This document shows, one piece after another, positions 8,735 through 17,041 of a stretch of 64,000 nucleotides of DNA. The position numbers and the translations under genes were made by a program. The notes under the pieces are model-generated. The model ran no database searches, was not told the origin of the DNA, and saw only the letters and a program-made list of their open reading frames with translations. Origin of the DNA: an uncultured Prevotellaceae bacterium. Its GTDB lineage: Bacteria; Bacteroidota; Bacteroidia; Bacteroidales; Bacteroidaceae. Positions within the stretch are counted from its first letter, which is position 1. Every line of letters begins with the position of its first letter. Location of the stretch: NCBI GenBank assembly GCA_900316685.1, contig ONDS01000006.1, positions 62,001-126,000 of the forward strand, given 5' to 3'.

Positions 8735-9466
8735 TTACGTATACAACCCTCCATTGATATGCACTACCTCGCCGGTGATATAACCTGCCTCGTCGGAGGC
8801 GAGAAACGATACCAGGGCGGCCACTTCCTCGGCTTTGCCGAAACGGTTCATGGGTATAAGTTTGCGCAACTCTTCCTGCGGCAACTCCTTGGTCATGTCG
8901 GTGTCGATGAAACCGGGAGCCACGGCGTTGACGGTCACACCACGACTGGCCACTTCAAGGGCCAACGCCTTTGTGGCTCCTATCAAACCGGCCTTGGCGG
9001 CACTGTAGTTGGCCTGACCGGCCATACCCTTCACGCCCGAGAGCGACGAGATGTTGATGATGCGACCGCCCCGTTTCTTGGGCATCATGTGGCGAAGCAA
9101 ACGGCGGGTGAGGTAGAAAAATCCATTCAGCGTGGTGTCCACTACGTCGTGCCATTCCTCGTCGGACATCATGAACATGAGGTTGTCGTGCCTCACTCCG
9201 GCATTGTTCACCAACACGGAGATATAGTCGTCGGGATGGGACTCCTCCCAACGGTCCAGGGCTTGGTCGATGGCAGCCTTGTCGCACACGTCAAAGGGGA
9301 GCAGCTCGGCGCTACCGCCATGCTCCTCTATCTGCCGCTTTGTCTCCTCGGCGGCTCCCGACTGCGACCGGTAATTGATTATCACAGGCATGCCGGTCTT
9401 GGCAAGGGTCAGGCATATCTGCCTGCCGATACCTCGCGAACCGCCTGTCACCAATATATATTTCAT
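8735..9466 (-). CDS. 3-oxoacyl-ACP reductase (FabG-like SDR)
   Basis: 243 residues of the classical short-chain dehydrogenase family. It reduces 3-oxoacyl-ACP to 3-hydroxyacyl-ACP with NADPH. Visible motifs are the nucleotide loop TGGSRGIG, NNAG at 87-90, the catalytic Ser near 141 and Tyr154-x3-Lys158 (YSAAK), and the usual C-terminal INGG. It is the first gene of the minus-strand cluster seen here, and its leader holds a 9-bp tandem repeat. A housekeeping fatty acid role is possible, but the position points to the pigment pathway. Confidence 0.93.
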   Translation of the reverse strand: MKYILVTGGSRGIGRQICLTLAKTGMPVIINYRSQSGAAEETKRQIEEHGGSAELLPFDVCDKAAIDQALDRWEESHPDDYISVLVNNAGVRHDNLMFMMSDEEWHDVVDTTLNGFFYLTRRLLRHMMPKKRGGRIINISSLSGVKGMAGQANYSAAKAGLIGATKALALEVASRGVTVNAVAPGFIDTDMTKELPQEELRKLIPMNRFGKAEEVAALVSFLASDEAGYITGEVVHINGGLYT

Positions 9467-9475
9467 GTCTTCTGT

Positions 9476-9590
9476 CGTTCCAATCGTTCCAATCGTCCCA
9501 ATCGTTACAATTGTTCCAATCGTTCCAATCGTTCCAATCGTTCCAATCGTTCCAATCGTTACAAACGTTACAAACGTTCCAATCGAAAAT
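9476..9590. repeat. 9-bp tandem repeat in the fabG leader
   Basis: About twelve copies of GTTCCAATC with variants GTCCCAATC, GTTACAATT and GTTACAAAC. It lies between the candidate promoter box (9597-9604) and the FabG start at 9466, so it would be transcribed in the 5' leader. Confidence 0.95.
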
Positions 9591-9596
9591 ATTCTG

Positions 9597-9604
9597 CAAA
9601 ATTA
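9597..9604 (-). promoter_or_regulatory. Candidate -7 box for the fabG transcript
   Basis: TAATTTTG on the minus strand fits the Bacteroidetes TAnnTTTG consensus. No good TTTG was seen 19-21 bases upstream, so support is partial. Confidence 0.5.
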
Positions 9605-9720
9605 CACCTTTATTTCCGAATTATCCTATTTTCTCGTCGAAAACTTGCTTTTTGGCCCTCTCTACTTCCCCTACACAACATTTTTCTTCCGATATTCGCC
9701 ATGATTATCATCCTTTTTCG

Positions 9721-9728
9721 TAATTTTG
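9721..9728 (+). promoter_or_regulatory. Candidate -7 box for the peroxidase-nitroreductase gene
   Basis: TAATTTTG fits TAnnTTTG; the leader to the ATG at 9804 would be about 70 bases. No clear TTTG upstream. Confidence 0.5.
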
Positions 9729-9803
9729 CACATCATTAACTGTCTTGCCTTCACACTCGGGCAAGATTCTCAGGTATAATCAAACTATAACGGAATCGTT
9801 AAT

Positions 9804-10946
9804 ATGAAAAGGAATTCTTTGATCACTTGCATCATGCTTGTCTTTGGTGTGCTGTCGGCAGCGGCACAGGACATCTACAATTTTACAGTGAAAAATGATG
9901 AGGGACAGGATGTGTCCCTGAGTGAATACCGGGGCAAGGTGCTGCTCATCGTCAATACGGCCACACGCTGTGGATTCACACCGCAGTATAAGGAACTGGA
10001 GGCGCTCTACGAGAAGTACTCCTCTCAGGGATTGGAAATCCTCGACTTTCCTTGCAACCAGTTCGGCCAACAGGCTCCGGGGACCATCGCAGAGATTCAC
10101 CAGTTCTGCACGGCCAACTTCAATATCCGGTTTCCGCAGTTCGACAAGATAGATGTCAACGGCGACAACGAGGCGCCGCTCTACACCTTCCTGAAAGCGA
10201 AAAAGGGATTCGCTGGATTCGACCAAAGCAACCAGATGGGACAACGGCTCGACGAGATGATGAAACGCCAAGATCCCGATTACGCTTCGAAATCGTCCAT
10301 CAAATGGAATTTCACCAAGTTTCTCGTGTCAAGAGACGGACGGGTCATCAAACGATATGAACCCATGGACGACATGGCGGCCATAGAGGCGGATATTTTG
10401 CTCGAACTCAATCCCGTCACCAGTTGCATCATGGCGCGTCGTTCCATACGTAAATATCTCGACCGGGCGGTGGAGCATGAGAAACTCGAGGCCATAGTGC
10501 GCTGTGGCATCAATGCTCCGAGTGGCGTGAACCGTCAGCCCTGGGTCATTAGGGTGGTGGAAGATGCCAAACTTATTGCTGACGTAACGGAGGTTTACAA
10601 GAGGGAGAATCCCGAACAGGTAAGCCGCGACCCGAATTTCAAGAACATGTTCCGCAATGCGCCCAACCTCATCTGCGTATGCACACCTGCCAAGGGTGGG
10701 GGCGAGGTCGATGCCGGCCTGCTGGGCGAGAACATCATGCTGGCGGCACAGGCCATGGGACTGGGCACTTGTTGCCTCGGGGGTCCCGTGCGCTTCATCA
10801 ACGGCAATGCCAACGCCAAGTTCTTCCTCGACAAATTGGAGATACCCAGCGACTTCAAGCTCAATTACATCATCGCCATAGGGTATCCCGACGAACAACC
10901 GGAGGCCAAACCGCGCGATGCCTCGAAAGTGAAATTCATCCGCTGA
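9804..10946 (+). CDS. Secreted glutathione peroxidase-nitroreductase fusion
   Basis: 380 residues in one uninterrupted frame. Residues 1-22 look like a signal peptide ending in AAAQ. Residues 23-203 are a glutathione/thioredoxin peroxidase domain with peroxidatic Cys56 (NTATRCGFTP), CNQFGQQAPG at 84-93 and Trp168 in KWNFTKF. Residues 208-380 are a nitroreductase-like flavin domain with RRSIRKYLDR, NAPSGVNRQPW and LGTCCLGG. The first domain would reduce peroxides; the second would use FMN and NAD(P)H on nitro or quinone compounds. An exported flavin enzyme of this kind is odd because NAD(P)H is not expected in the periplasm. It may be cytoplasmic with an uncleaved N-terminus. The gene stands alone, divergent from the pigment cluster. 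Confidence 0.85.
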   Translation: MKRNSLITCIMLVFGVLSAAAQDIYNFTVKNDEGQDVSLSEYRGKVLLIVNTATRCGFTPQYKELEALYEKYSSQGLEILDFPCNQFGQQAPGTIAEIHQFCTANFNIRFPQFDKIDVNGDNEAPLYTFLKAKKGFAGFDQSNQMGQRLDEMMKRQDPDYASKSSIKWNFTKFLVSRDGRVIKRYEPMDDMAAIEADILLELNPVTSCIMARRSIRKYLDRAVEHEKLEAIVRCGINAPSGVNRQPWVIRVVEDAKLIADVTEVYKRENPEQVSRDPNFKNMFRNAPNLICVCTPAKGGGEVDAGLLGENIMLAAQAMGLGTCCLGGPVRFINGNANAKFFLDKLEIPSDFKLNYIIAIGYPDEQPEAKPRDASKVKFIR

Positions 10947-10971
10947 CAACATCTATAGCTTCTATAGTCGC

Positions 10972-11862
10972 TCACTTCGTGCCCGACCATTGCTTCCAAT
11001 AGTCGGCGAAGTCTTCAAACTCCCTCACTTCGTCGTGCCGATACACTATAGTGTCGGCATGGGCGATGCTCATGGCGGCGAAATAACCCTGGCATCCTCC
11101 TGAGATATTGGTCTTGGGATTGGCACCGCCTCCCTGTCCGGCACGCAGCGAGGTCAGGTACTCATGCACGCCTTGGTCGATATTCATCAACTGGCAGGTC
11201 AGGCTGTCGCCTTCGTAGAGGATGCGTTTCCAATTCTCTTCTTCATCTTCATCGGCCATGCGCTCACTCATGCACATCACGTCGCGGTAAACCAGACCGG
11301 GAGGATTGCCGCGGTCGTCGAAGGCTCCCCAACGATAGGCCTCGCTCATGTCCTTGCCGTCGAAATGGGGGTGATGGGTCAGACGGTCTACGCGATACCA
11401 GTAATAATTGCGTTCCGAGGGCTCGGGGTCGGTGGCCCATAGCTCATACACCAAGAGGCGCTCGTCGATGACCGACTGCCAAAAAAACAGGGCAGACAGC
11501 ACCTTGGAGGGGGAGGGCATCGTCGAGGTCGACTCGTAGGTCTTGCCGTCCAGTTCAACACGCAGATGGTAGGACAGTCCTGGCTCACCCACCAACGGCG
11601 AACGGTAGCAACCGGCGGTGGCATCGTATGGGATGGGGGTGGTCACATCGGATGTGCTGACCGTCACGACGGCTCCCGGCAGGCAGCGGCTCTTCTCCCT
11701 GTCGTAAACGGAACGGGTCTGGGTCACCACCACACGGGTGCCTTCATTGGTCACCTGACCCTCGATAACCACCAATGGCGTCATCTCGTTGTACTCGAAA
11801 TCTATCTCCTTGGTACAACCGACAATGACTGCGATGATGGATAAATACAATATCTTGCGCAT
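10972..11862 (-). CDS. DUF4249-type lipoprotein, partner of the TonB receptor
   Basis: 296 residues. The N-terminus has a short hydrophobic stretch ending in a lipobox (VIVGC), so it should be a lipoprotein. The body, with VVIEGQVTNEG, LPGAVVTVS and YHLRVELDGKTYES, is the DUF4249 pattern found next to Bacteroidetes TonB-dependent receptors; the first part looks like a carboxypeptidase-regulatory or beta-sandwich fold. It follows the receptor gene on the same strand with a short gap. It probably helps bind or hand over the ligand at the outer membrane. The ligand is unknown. Confidence 0.8.
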   Translation of the reverse strand: MRKILYLSIIAVIVGCTKEIDFEYNEMTPLVVIEGQVTNEGTRVVVTQTRSVYDREKSRCLPGAVVTVSTSDVTTPIPYDATAGCYRSPLVGEPGLSYHLRVELDGKTYESTSTMPSPSKVLSALFFWQSVIDERLLVYELWATDPEPSERNYYWYRVDRLTHHPHFDGKDMSEAYRWGAFDDRGNPPGLVYRDVMCMSERMADEDEEENWKRILYEGDSLTCQLMNIDQGVHEYLTSLRAGQGGGANPKTNISGGCQGYFAAMSIAHADTIVYRHDEVREFEDFADYWKQWSGTK

Positions 11863-11871
11863 ATATTTTTT

Positions 11872-11937
11872 TGTTCTAAATTCTTGCTCCTTGCCCCCTG
11901 TCCCATGCTCTTTGCTCCTTGCTCCTTGCCCCTTAAT
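11872..11937. repeat. CTTGCTCCTTGC tandem repeat
   Basis: Imperfect copies of CTTGCTCC/TTGCCCC between the receptor and DUF4249 genes, just in front of the DUF4249 start. The same words occur at 39391-39450. mRNA sense reads GGAGCAAGGAGCAAG. Confidence 0.8.
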
Positions 11938-14002
11938 ACTTTAACGTAAACGATACCGATGGCACGATGCCGAACAACGCCGTCTGCTCGGCCACAGTAC
12001 CCGTGGCACTGTCGTCGTCGTTCTTGAAGCGAATGACGAAGGGGTTGTAACGGCAATAGGCATTGTAGATGCCGAAGGTCCAGATGCGGGTGGCTCGCTT
12101 CATCTTTTTCGTGTGCGAGAGACTTAGGTCCAAACGGTGGATGGCGGGGGCGCGGTATCCGTTGCGCTCGGTGTAATAATAATAGGTGGTGCCGGCGACG
12201 TCGTACTTGCCGCTCGGGGCGGTCAGGGCTTGGCCGGTGGTGTAGCGCCAGGTGCCGGCCAACTCCCAGGTGGGACTGATCTCATACATGCCTACCAACG
12301 CAAGGTCGTGACGACGGTCGTTGCTGGCGGTATACCAACGACCGCCGTTGATGCCGGCTATCTTGTTCTCCGACCACGACAGGGTGTAACTGGCCCAACC
12401 GGTCAACTTGCCGCTGTTCTTGTGGGCGCAGAGCTCCAAACCGTAGGCTCTACCCTTGCCGCCCAACAGCAGCCGCTCTATCTCTATCTCCGAATAGAAC
12501 GATTTGCCGTCGCGGTAATCGTACACATTGCGTATGGCCTTGTAATAGGTCTCTGCACTGAAATCATAGGAGCCATCGGGGGTGATGGCCACCCAACCCA
12601 AGGCCACCTGATCGGCACGTTCGGGCCTGACGATGTTGCTGCTCATCGTATATCGGTCGAAGGGCATCGACATCGAGGTGCCACGGATGGCATGGATATC
12701 CTGCGTCGTCCTACTGTAGCCTACCTTCAGACTGTGCCATCGGTTGAGCTTCCATTTCATGCTTATCCTGGGCTCCAGGTCCACCCAGGTCTTCAATATA
12801 CGACCGCTGCCGGGCTCTTGGGTGTCGGTGATGCGTCCTTCGTCGTCTATTTGGTAATAGGGCGAACCGCCGAGAACGGAGAAGAGATGCAGTCGCAAAC
12901 CGGCGGAGAGCTCCAAACGCTCGAAGGGCTGCCACTCGTCGTTCAACCACAGGGCGTTGGACCATGCCTTGCGCTTCTCACGCTGGTGGAGCAGGTTGAT
13001 GTCCCATTCGGCGGACTGCAATTGCAAGAGGGTACTCTCCACACCGTAGTTCAAACGGTGACGCGCGTGGGGCGACCATACTTGTTGCTCGCGGAAGGTG
13101 AGGTGGCGGATATAGCCTTTCATCGTATAATAGATGTTGAGCATGTCGATGCCCACATCGCTGGTGAAGTCGCTGTATACCAACTGGGTGTTGGCGTAGA
13201 GACGGTCGCTGAACGTATGCAGCCAGTTGGCGCTGGCCGTGGTGTTGCCCCATTCCATGTCCATCAGGTCTTCCACGCCTAAATTGTCGTGACCCCTGAA
13301 GAAGGAGAGCGATAACAGGTCCTTGGCCGACAACTTGAAGTTGAGCCGGAGGTTGGTGTCGTAGAAGTTCAGGGTGTTGTTCTTGTAGTCTTTCGTCGCT
13401 TTCAGGAATAGGTCGAGATATGAACGTCTACCGGCGAAGAGAAAGGAACTGCGCTCTTTCTGGATGGGACCCTCGGCCATCACCTTGGCGGAGAGTAGGC
13501 CGATGGTGCCGCTGAAATGATAACCGCTCATGTCGCCTGAACGCGTCTGGATGTCGAACACCGACGAGGTGCCGCCACCTAACTGGGCGGGCACCAGACC
13601 CTTATAGAGCGAGGCTCCCATGAGGGCGTCGTCGTTGAAGGTGGAGAAAAGACCCATCAGGTGACCGGCATTATAGACTGTGGCACCATCTAAGAGTATG
13701 AGGTTCTGTGCGGCGGTACCACCGCGCACCTGGTAACCTCCCGAGGCCTCGCTCTCGCTCTTCACGCCGGGCAGCAGCTGGATGCTCTTGATGATGTCTT
13801 TCTCTCCGAACAGGGCGGGCACCTTGGCCAAGGTGGCTATCTCCACCTTCTCCACGCCTATCTGCACTTCCTCCACACGTTTCTGGGCAGAGCGCGACGT
13901 AATCGTCACCCCTTCCAACGTGTCGTTGCGCACCACATCGTCTTGAGCTATCGCTATCAACCCCGCAACCATCATCATGATTGTGAAGCAAAGTCTTTTC
14001 AT
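11933..14002 (-). CDS. TonB-dependent outer-membrane receptor
   Basis: 689 residues. A signal peptide (1-20, ending IAIAQ) leads almost directly into the plug domain: GEKDIIKSIQLLPGVKSE, YQVRGGTAAQNLILLDGATV, followed by a beta-barrel rich in aromatic and alternating residues that ends in SFTLKY. Energy would come from TonB/ExbBD across the periplasm. Compared with usual Bacteroidetes receptors of this group (often 800-950 residues) it lacks the N-terminal carboxypeptidase-regulatory-like domain. It is paired with the DUF4249 lipoprotein downstream. The substrate cannot be read. Confidence 0.9.
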   Translation of the reverse strand: MKRLCFTIMMMVAGLIAIAQDDVVRNDTLEGVTITSRSAQKRVEEVQIGVEKVEIATLAKVPALFGEKDIIKSIQLLPGVKSESEASGGYQVRGGTAAQNLILLDGATVYNAGHLMGLFSTFNDDALMGASLYKGLVPAQLGGGTSSVFDIQTRSGDMSGYHFSGTIGLLSAKVMAEGPIQKERSSFLFAGRRSYLDLFLKATKDYKNNTLNFYDTNLRLNFKLSAKDLLSLSFFRGHDNLGVEDLMDMEWGNTTASANWLHTFSDRLYANTQLVYSDFTSDVGIDMLNIYYTMKGYIRHLTFREQQVWSPHARHRLNYGVESTLLQLQSAEWDINLLHQREKRKAWSNALWLNDEWQPFERLELSAGLRLHLFSVLGGSPYYQIDDEGRITDTQEPGSGRILKTWVDLEPRISMKWKLNRWHSLKVGYSRTTQDIHAIRGTSMSMPFDRYTMSSNIVRPERADQVALGWVAITPDGSYDFSAETYYKAIRNVYDYRDGKSFYSEIEIERLLLGGKGRAYGLELCAHKNSGKLTGWASYTLSWSENKIAGINGGRWYTASNDRRHDLALVGMYEISPTWELAGTWRYTTGQALTAPSGKYDVAGTTYYYYTERNGYRAPAIHRLDLSLSHTKKMKRATRIWTFGIYNAYCRYNPFVIRFKNDDDSATGTVAEQTALFGIVPSVSFTLKY

Positions 14003-14023
14003 ATCGTTCTCATTCCTTTCAAT

Positions 14024-14140
14024 TCGTTAAAGCCGTTAAGTCCGTTAAGTCCGTTAAAACCGTTATAATCGTTATAATCGTTACAATCGTTACACTCGTT
14101 ACAATCGTTACACTCGTTACACTCGTTATAATCGTTTAAT
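14024..14140. repeat. 9-bp tandem repeat before the TonB receptor
   Basis: About thirteen copies of CGTTAnAnT/C (CCGTTAAGT, CGTTATAAT, CGTTACAAT, CGTTACACT). It begins about 22 bases before the receptor start codon on the minus strand. Unit length equals that of the repeat at 9476-9590, but the words differ. Confidence 0.93.
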
Positions 14141-14239
14141 CCGTCCAATCCATTGTCTTAAAGAAAGAATTCGTGCAATTCGTGCAATTTGTAGTCTAAA
14201 AATAATTCCTGACTAATTATTCCAATCTCTTTCCTACCC

Positions 14240-14875
14240 CTACCTATCTAATTCGTTGATAGCCTTCTGCAGACGCTCGAAAAAAAGCCCGATGTGATAG
14301 CCATCGATGAAACGGTGGTTGGCGGTGAACGTGATGTTGAGCATCCACCGACCGTCACGCTCCACGTATTTACCCCAGTTCACGCGCGGTATGGCGTCGT
14401 CGGCATCCTCCATCCCGGGATTGGTTATGGCGGTGGCGTCGAGGTTCGGTGCGCACGAGCAGTACACCACGTTCTGTATGTCGCCTAAGCCTCCGAAGAG
14501 CGTCGTCTGTTTCGCCATAGCAGCCGTCGTGGCTTCCACATACTCACGCAGTGTCCCTTGGAAGGGTGCTGTATGATAACGGAACACCTTTTCCTCTGGT
14601 CGTTTGTGGGTGAAGTTGGTGTGGATGGTGTCGAAGTGTACCACCTTGCCGTTGACTATCCTCAACTTGAAGTCGTCGATGCTGTTGAGCACCGCCGTGG
14701 TCAAGTAGATGAGCGACAGGTAGAACGACAGACCTTCGCGTCGTTTGTATTGCAGCAGGGAGGTCACGTCGATATTCGCAGCCACGGCATAGTGTGGCAT
14801 CTTCAGGCGCGAGAAGTGTTCATATAACTCACGCCGCTCCCAGTGTTCTATGTCTATGCTGTGATACATCGTCAT
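14240..14875 (-). CDS. Chloramphenicol acetyltransferase-like O-acetyltransferase
   Basis: 211 residues from the ATG at 14875; a TTG twelve bases upstream is less likely. It belongs to the CAT family of acetyl-CoA-dependent trimers. The catalytic His is in NHRFIDGYHIGLF, matching the HxxxDG signature, and the N-terminal IDIEHWERRELYEHF matches the family's first helix. Known members acetylate chloramphenicol, but many chromosomal relatives in Bacteroidetes have no proven drug activity, so resistance should not be assumed. It is preceded by two copies of a strong promoter element (14901-15046). Start choice is supported by the promoter position and by AAAGAG just upstream. Confidence 0.83.
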   Translation of the reverse strand: MTMYHSIDIEHWERRELYEHFSRLKMPHYAVAANIDVTSLLQYKRREGLSFYLSLIYLTTAVLNSIDDFKLRIVNGKVVHFDTIHTNFTHKRPEEKVFRYHTAPFQGTLREYVEATTAAMAKQTTLFGGLGDIQNVVYCSCAPNLDATAITNPGMEDADDAIPRVNWGKYVERDGRWMLNITFTANHRFIDGYHIGLFFERLQKAINELDR

Positions 14876-14900
14876 TCTCTTTATCAAAGAAATACGTCTG

Positions 14901-15046
14901 CAAAGTTACGAATAATCGAGTGGAGAACAAAATGAACTTGTTCATTTTTTATCCCGAGATGTAGTAACTTATCCAAAGTTACGAATAATCGAGTGGAGAA
15001 CAAAATGAACTTGTTCATTTTTTATCCCGAGATGCAGTAACTTATG
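14901..15046 (-). promoter_or_regulatory. Tandem pair of a 73-bp promoter element with dyad
   Basis: Each copy reads, on the minus strand, TTTG, then 19 bases, then TAACTTTG: a perfect Bacteroidetes -33/-7 pair. Boxes are at 14928-14931 with 14901-14908 and at 15001-15004 with 14974-14981. Overlapping the -33 box is the dyad AAAATGAAC-TT-GTTCATTTT (14929-14948 and its copy). The same element, with changed dyad bases, is at 22619-22745. Confidence 0.85.
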
Positions 15047-15064
15047 TAAAGTCTTGGTTTGTGG

Positions 15065-15260
15065 TAGGGGCGGTGCCTTGTGCCCGCCCGTGTAATGTCA
15101 CATTGAAACCGCAGAAATCCCCAGAAAGAGAATTCATGAAAAATTCATGTTCAATTGATGGTCATTCGTGTTATAAAAATGTGTTGGAGGTCAGACGGGG
15201 GCTTGCCCCCAATCCTATGGATGTTTGTTGATGCGGGCGGGCACGGCGGCACCGCCCCTA
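15065..15260. repeat. Inverted pair of REP-like hairpins (REPIN-like)
   Basis: TAGGGGCGGTGCCTTGTGCC at 15065-15090 and its inverted relative ending GGCACCGCCCCTA at 15234-15260 flank about 140 bases, with a GGGGGC-TT-GCCCCC hairpin near 15196-15210. A third copy is at 16583-16609. No gene is seen in 15047-15357. Confidence 0.6.
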
Positions 15261-15357
15261 TGCATGATGTGTATATTGACCCATGTCTCCCCTTTATGGT
15301 TAATTATTCCAATTTCTTTCGGAAAAAAACTTCCCTATAGTTCATCGATCACAAAAA

Positions 15358-15387
15358 CAAAGACCTTCCCGCCGGGGAAGGTCTTTG
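15358..15387 (-). terminator. Rho-independent terminator of the sigma factor gene
   Basis: 13-bp perfect stem CAAAGACCTTCCC / GGGAAGGTCTTTG with loop GCCG, followed on the minus strand by TTTTTGTG. It lies 21 bases after the sigma factor stop codon. Confidence 0.9.
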
Positions 15388-15408
15388 TTATATTACAATT
15401 ATTCTTGA

Positions 15409-16281
15409 TTATCCCAGATATTTCATCAGGATGCGGGCATTGCCGCTGTCACGCAACTTGGCGATGCTCTTCTCACGAATCTGACGCACACGCTCGCGCG
15501 TCAAACCCAATTGATCGCCGATCTCCTCAAGACCTTTCTCATGACAACCGATGCCGAAGCACTCGCGGATAATGGTGATCTCACGATCCTTCAACACCTT
15601 CGTCAACACGGAGTTGAGTTCCAAGGCCATCGACTCATGGTCCACCTGACGGTCGGTACGGCTGTCGTCGCCACTGGGCATCACATCAAGCATACAGTTC
15701 TCCTCGCCATCCTGGAAAGGGGCGTCGATGGACACGTGATGACCGTCGGCCATCAGGCTCTGTCCGATCTTCTCCTCGTCGAGGTTGGTGGCATCCGACA
15801 ATTCGGAAACGGAAGGATGACGCTGATTCTCTTGCTCGAAACGGTTGATCTCGTGGTTGATCTTGTTCAACGAACCGACTTGGTTCAGGGGCAGACGCAC
15901 AATCCTGCTCTGTTCGGCGATGGCCTGCAGGATACTCTGGCGAATCCACCATACAGCATAAGAGATGAACTTGAATCCACGGGTCTCATCGAATTTCTGG
16001 GCTGCCTTGATCAGGCCGATGTTGCCCTCGTCAATCAAATCCGTCAATGTCAATCCTTGATGCTGATATTGCTTGGCCACGGACACCACGAAACGCAGGT
16101 TGGCGGTCACCAACTTGTCCTTGGCACGCTCTCCCTCGGGACCACCTTTCTTGATCTTCTGGGCGAGTTCAATCTCTTCATCAATGGAAATGAGCGGAGC
16201 ACGACCAATTTCTACAAGATACTTATCCAGCGCCTCGCTGGAACGGTTGGTAATGCTCTTTTGAATCTTTAATTGCCTCAT
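15409..16281 (-). CDS. rpoD: Primary sigma factor (RpoD/SigA)
   Basis: 290 residues, the short form of the primary sigma factor typical of Bacteroidetes (about 287), lacking the large N-terminal regions of E. coli sigma-70. Region 1.2 is near 17-45, region 2 contains DLIDEGNIGLIKAAQKF and FISYAVWWIRQSI (core binding and -10-type box reading), and region 4 has the helix-turn-helix IGDQLGLTRERVRQIREKS. It should direct RNA polymerase to the TTTG/TAnnTTTG promoters seen throughout this window. It is followed by a strong terminator, so it is probably a single-gene transcript. Confidence 0.95.
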   Translation of the reverse strand: MRQLKIQKSITNRSSEALDKYLVEIGRAPLISIDEEIELAQKIKKGGPEGERAKDKLVTANLRFVVSVAKQYQHQGLTLTDLIDEGNIGLIKAAQKFDETRGFKFISYAVWWIRQSILQAIAEQSRIVRLPLNQVGSLNKINHEINRFEQENQRHPSVSELSDATNLDEEKIGQSLMADGHHVSIDAPFQDGEENCMLDVMPSGDDSRTDRQVDHESMALELNSVLTKVLKDREITIIRECFGIGCHEKGLEEIGDQLGLTRERVRQIREKSIAKLRDSGNARILMKYLG

Positions 16282-16352
16282 CGTCTAATACCTAAATTCT
16301 TCTAACTGTTTGACACTCAAAATAATAACTGAATACTAACCGAAAATCTTTG

Positions 16353-16360
16353 CAAAATTA
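16353..16360 (-). promoter_or_regulatory. Candidate -7 box of the sigma factor gene
   Basis: TAATTTTG on the minus strand, 72 bases before the start codon. No TTTG at the usual distance. Confidence 0.45.
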
Positions 16361-16501
16361 CATATTTTTCTTATATTATATACATTTTTTCGATAAAAAA
16401 TTTAGTTAAAAATAATTAATCGCGTTGCGCGGATCGGAAAGATGAAAAGAAAAAAACGGAAACAACATAAAAATAACAATCAGAAAAAACGTTTCGACAA
16501 A

Positions 16502-16539
16502 GGATAAAATGTTTCGTTTTAGTCGAACACGATTTATCC
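16502..16539. other. Imperfect hairpin in the rpoD-rpsA gap
   Basis: GGATAAA (16502-16508) pairs with TTTATCC (16533-16539), with a weaker inner pairing of TGTT with AACA. Flanked by AT-rich DNA. Function unknown. Confidence 0.4.
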
Positions 16540-16582
16540 TGAATCATCCAGAATCATCCCGAAGTACAGTCTTGGATCGCAT

Positions 16583-16609
16583 GGGCGGGCACGATGGCAC
16601 CACCCCTAC
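16583..16609. repeat. REP-like hairpin, third copy
   Basis: GGGCGGGCACGATGGCACCA followed by CCCCTAC, same family as 15065-15090 and 15234-15260. Confidence 0.6.
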
Positions 16610-16662
16610 AAAGAAAGAGCCCCCTGCCCATCCCTCCCCGAGGGGAGGGTGTAGAATGCCGC

Positions 16663-16810
16663 CAGGTGAGCATAGCGAACACAGGTAATCGCACTTATTC
16701 AGGTGAGCGTAGCGAACACAAAGAAACGCACTTATTCAGGTGAGCTTAGCGAGCACAGATAATCGCACTTATTCAGGTGAGCTTAGCGAACACAAAGAAT
16801 CGCAACTCTG
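16663..16810. repeat. 37-bp tandem repeat, four copies
   Basis: Unit CAGGTGAGCTTAGCGAACAC followed by AAAGAATCGCACTTATT; copies start at 16663, 16700, 16737 and 16774 with no spacer between them, so it is not a CRISPR array. Point differences between copies. No gene is seen between 16282 and 17098. Confidence 0.95.
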
Positions 16811-16879
16811 TTGCGTAAAAACGACTGCGACCGGCAGAAAAAGGGAGCAGTACCTTAGTGAACGAGCGACGGGAGGAGC

Positions 16880-17030
16880 GGTTACATCCCCTCCCGATGT
16901 CGGGAGGGGCTTGGGGTGGGTAGGTACCCCTCCTTAGGCAAGGAGGGGGCGGGGTGGTTGTGCCCCCACCCACGTCGGGGTGGTTGTGCCCCACCCACGT
17001 CGGGGTGGTTGTGCCCCCCCTACGTCGGGA
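16880..17030. repeat. GC-rich palindromes and 25-26 bp tandem repeat
   Basis: Begins with CCCTCCCGATGTCGGGAGGG (perfect palindrome) and CCCCTCCTTAGGCAAGGAGG, followed by three copies of CGGGGTGGTTGTGCCCCACC (starts 16950, 16976, 17001). These are relatives of the dispersed type A/B palindromes with a different centre. Confidence 0.85.
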
Positions 17031-17041
17031 GGATATAAACA

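Noticed and set aside
14240..14875. Chloramphenicol resistance gene
   Set aside because: The CAT fold and catalytic His are present, but many chromosomal relatives have no proven drug activity; resistance is not claimed.
16663..16810. Possible CRISPR array
   Set aside because: The 37-bp units follow each other with no spacers and no cas genes are near; it is a simple tandem repeat.
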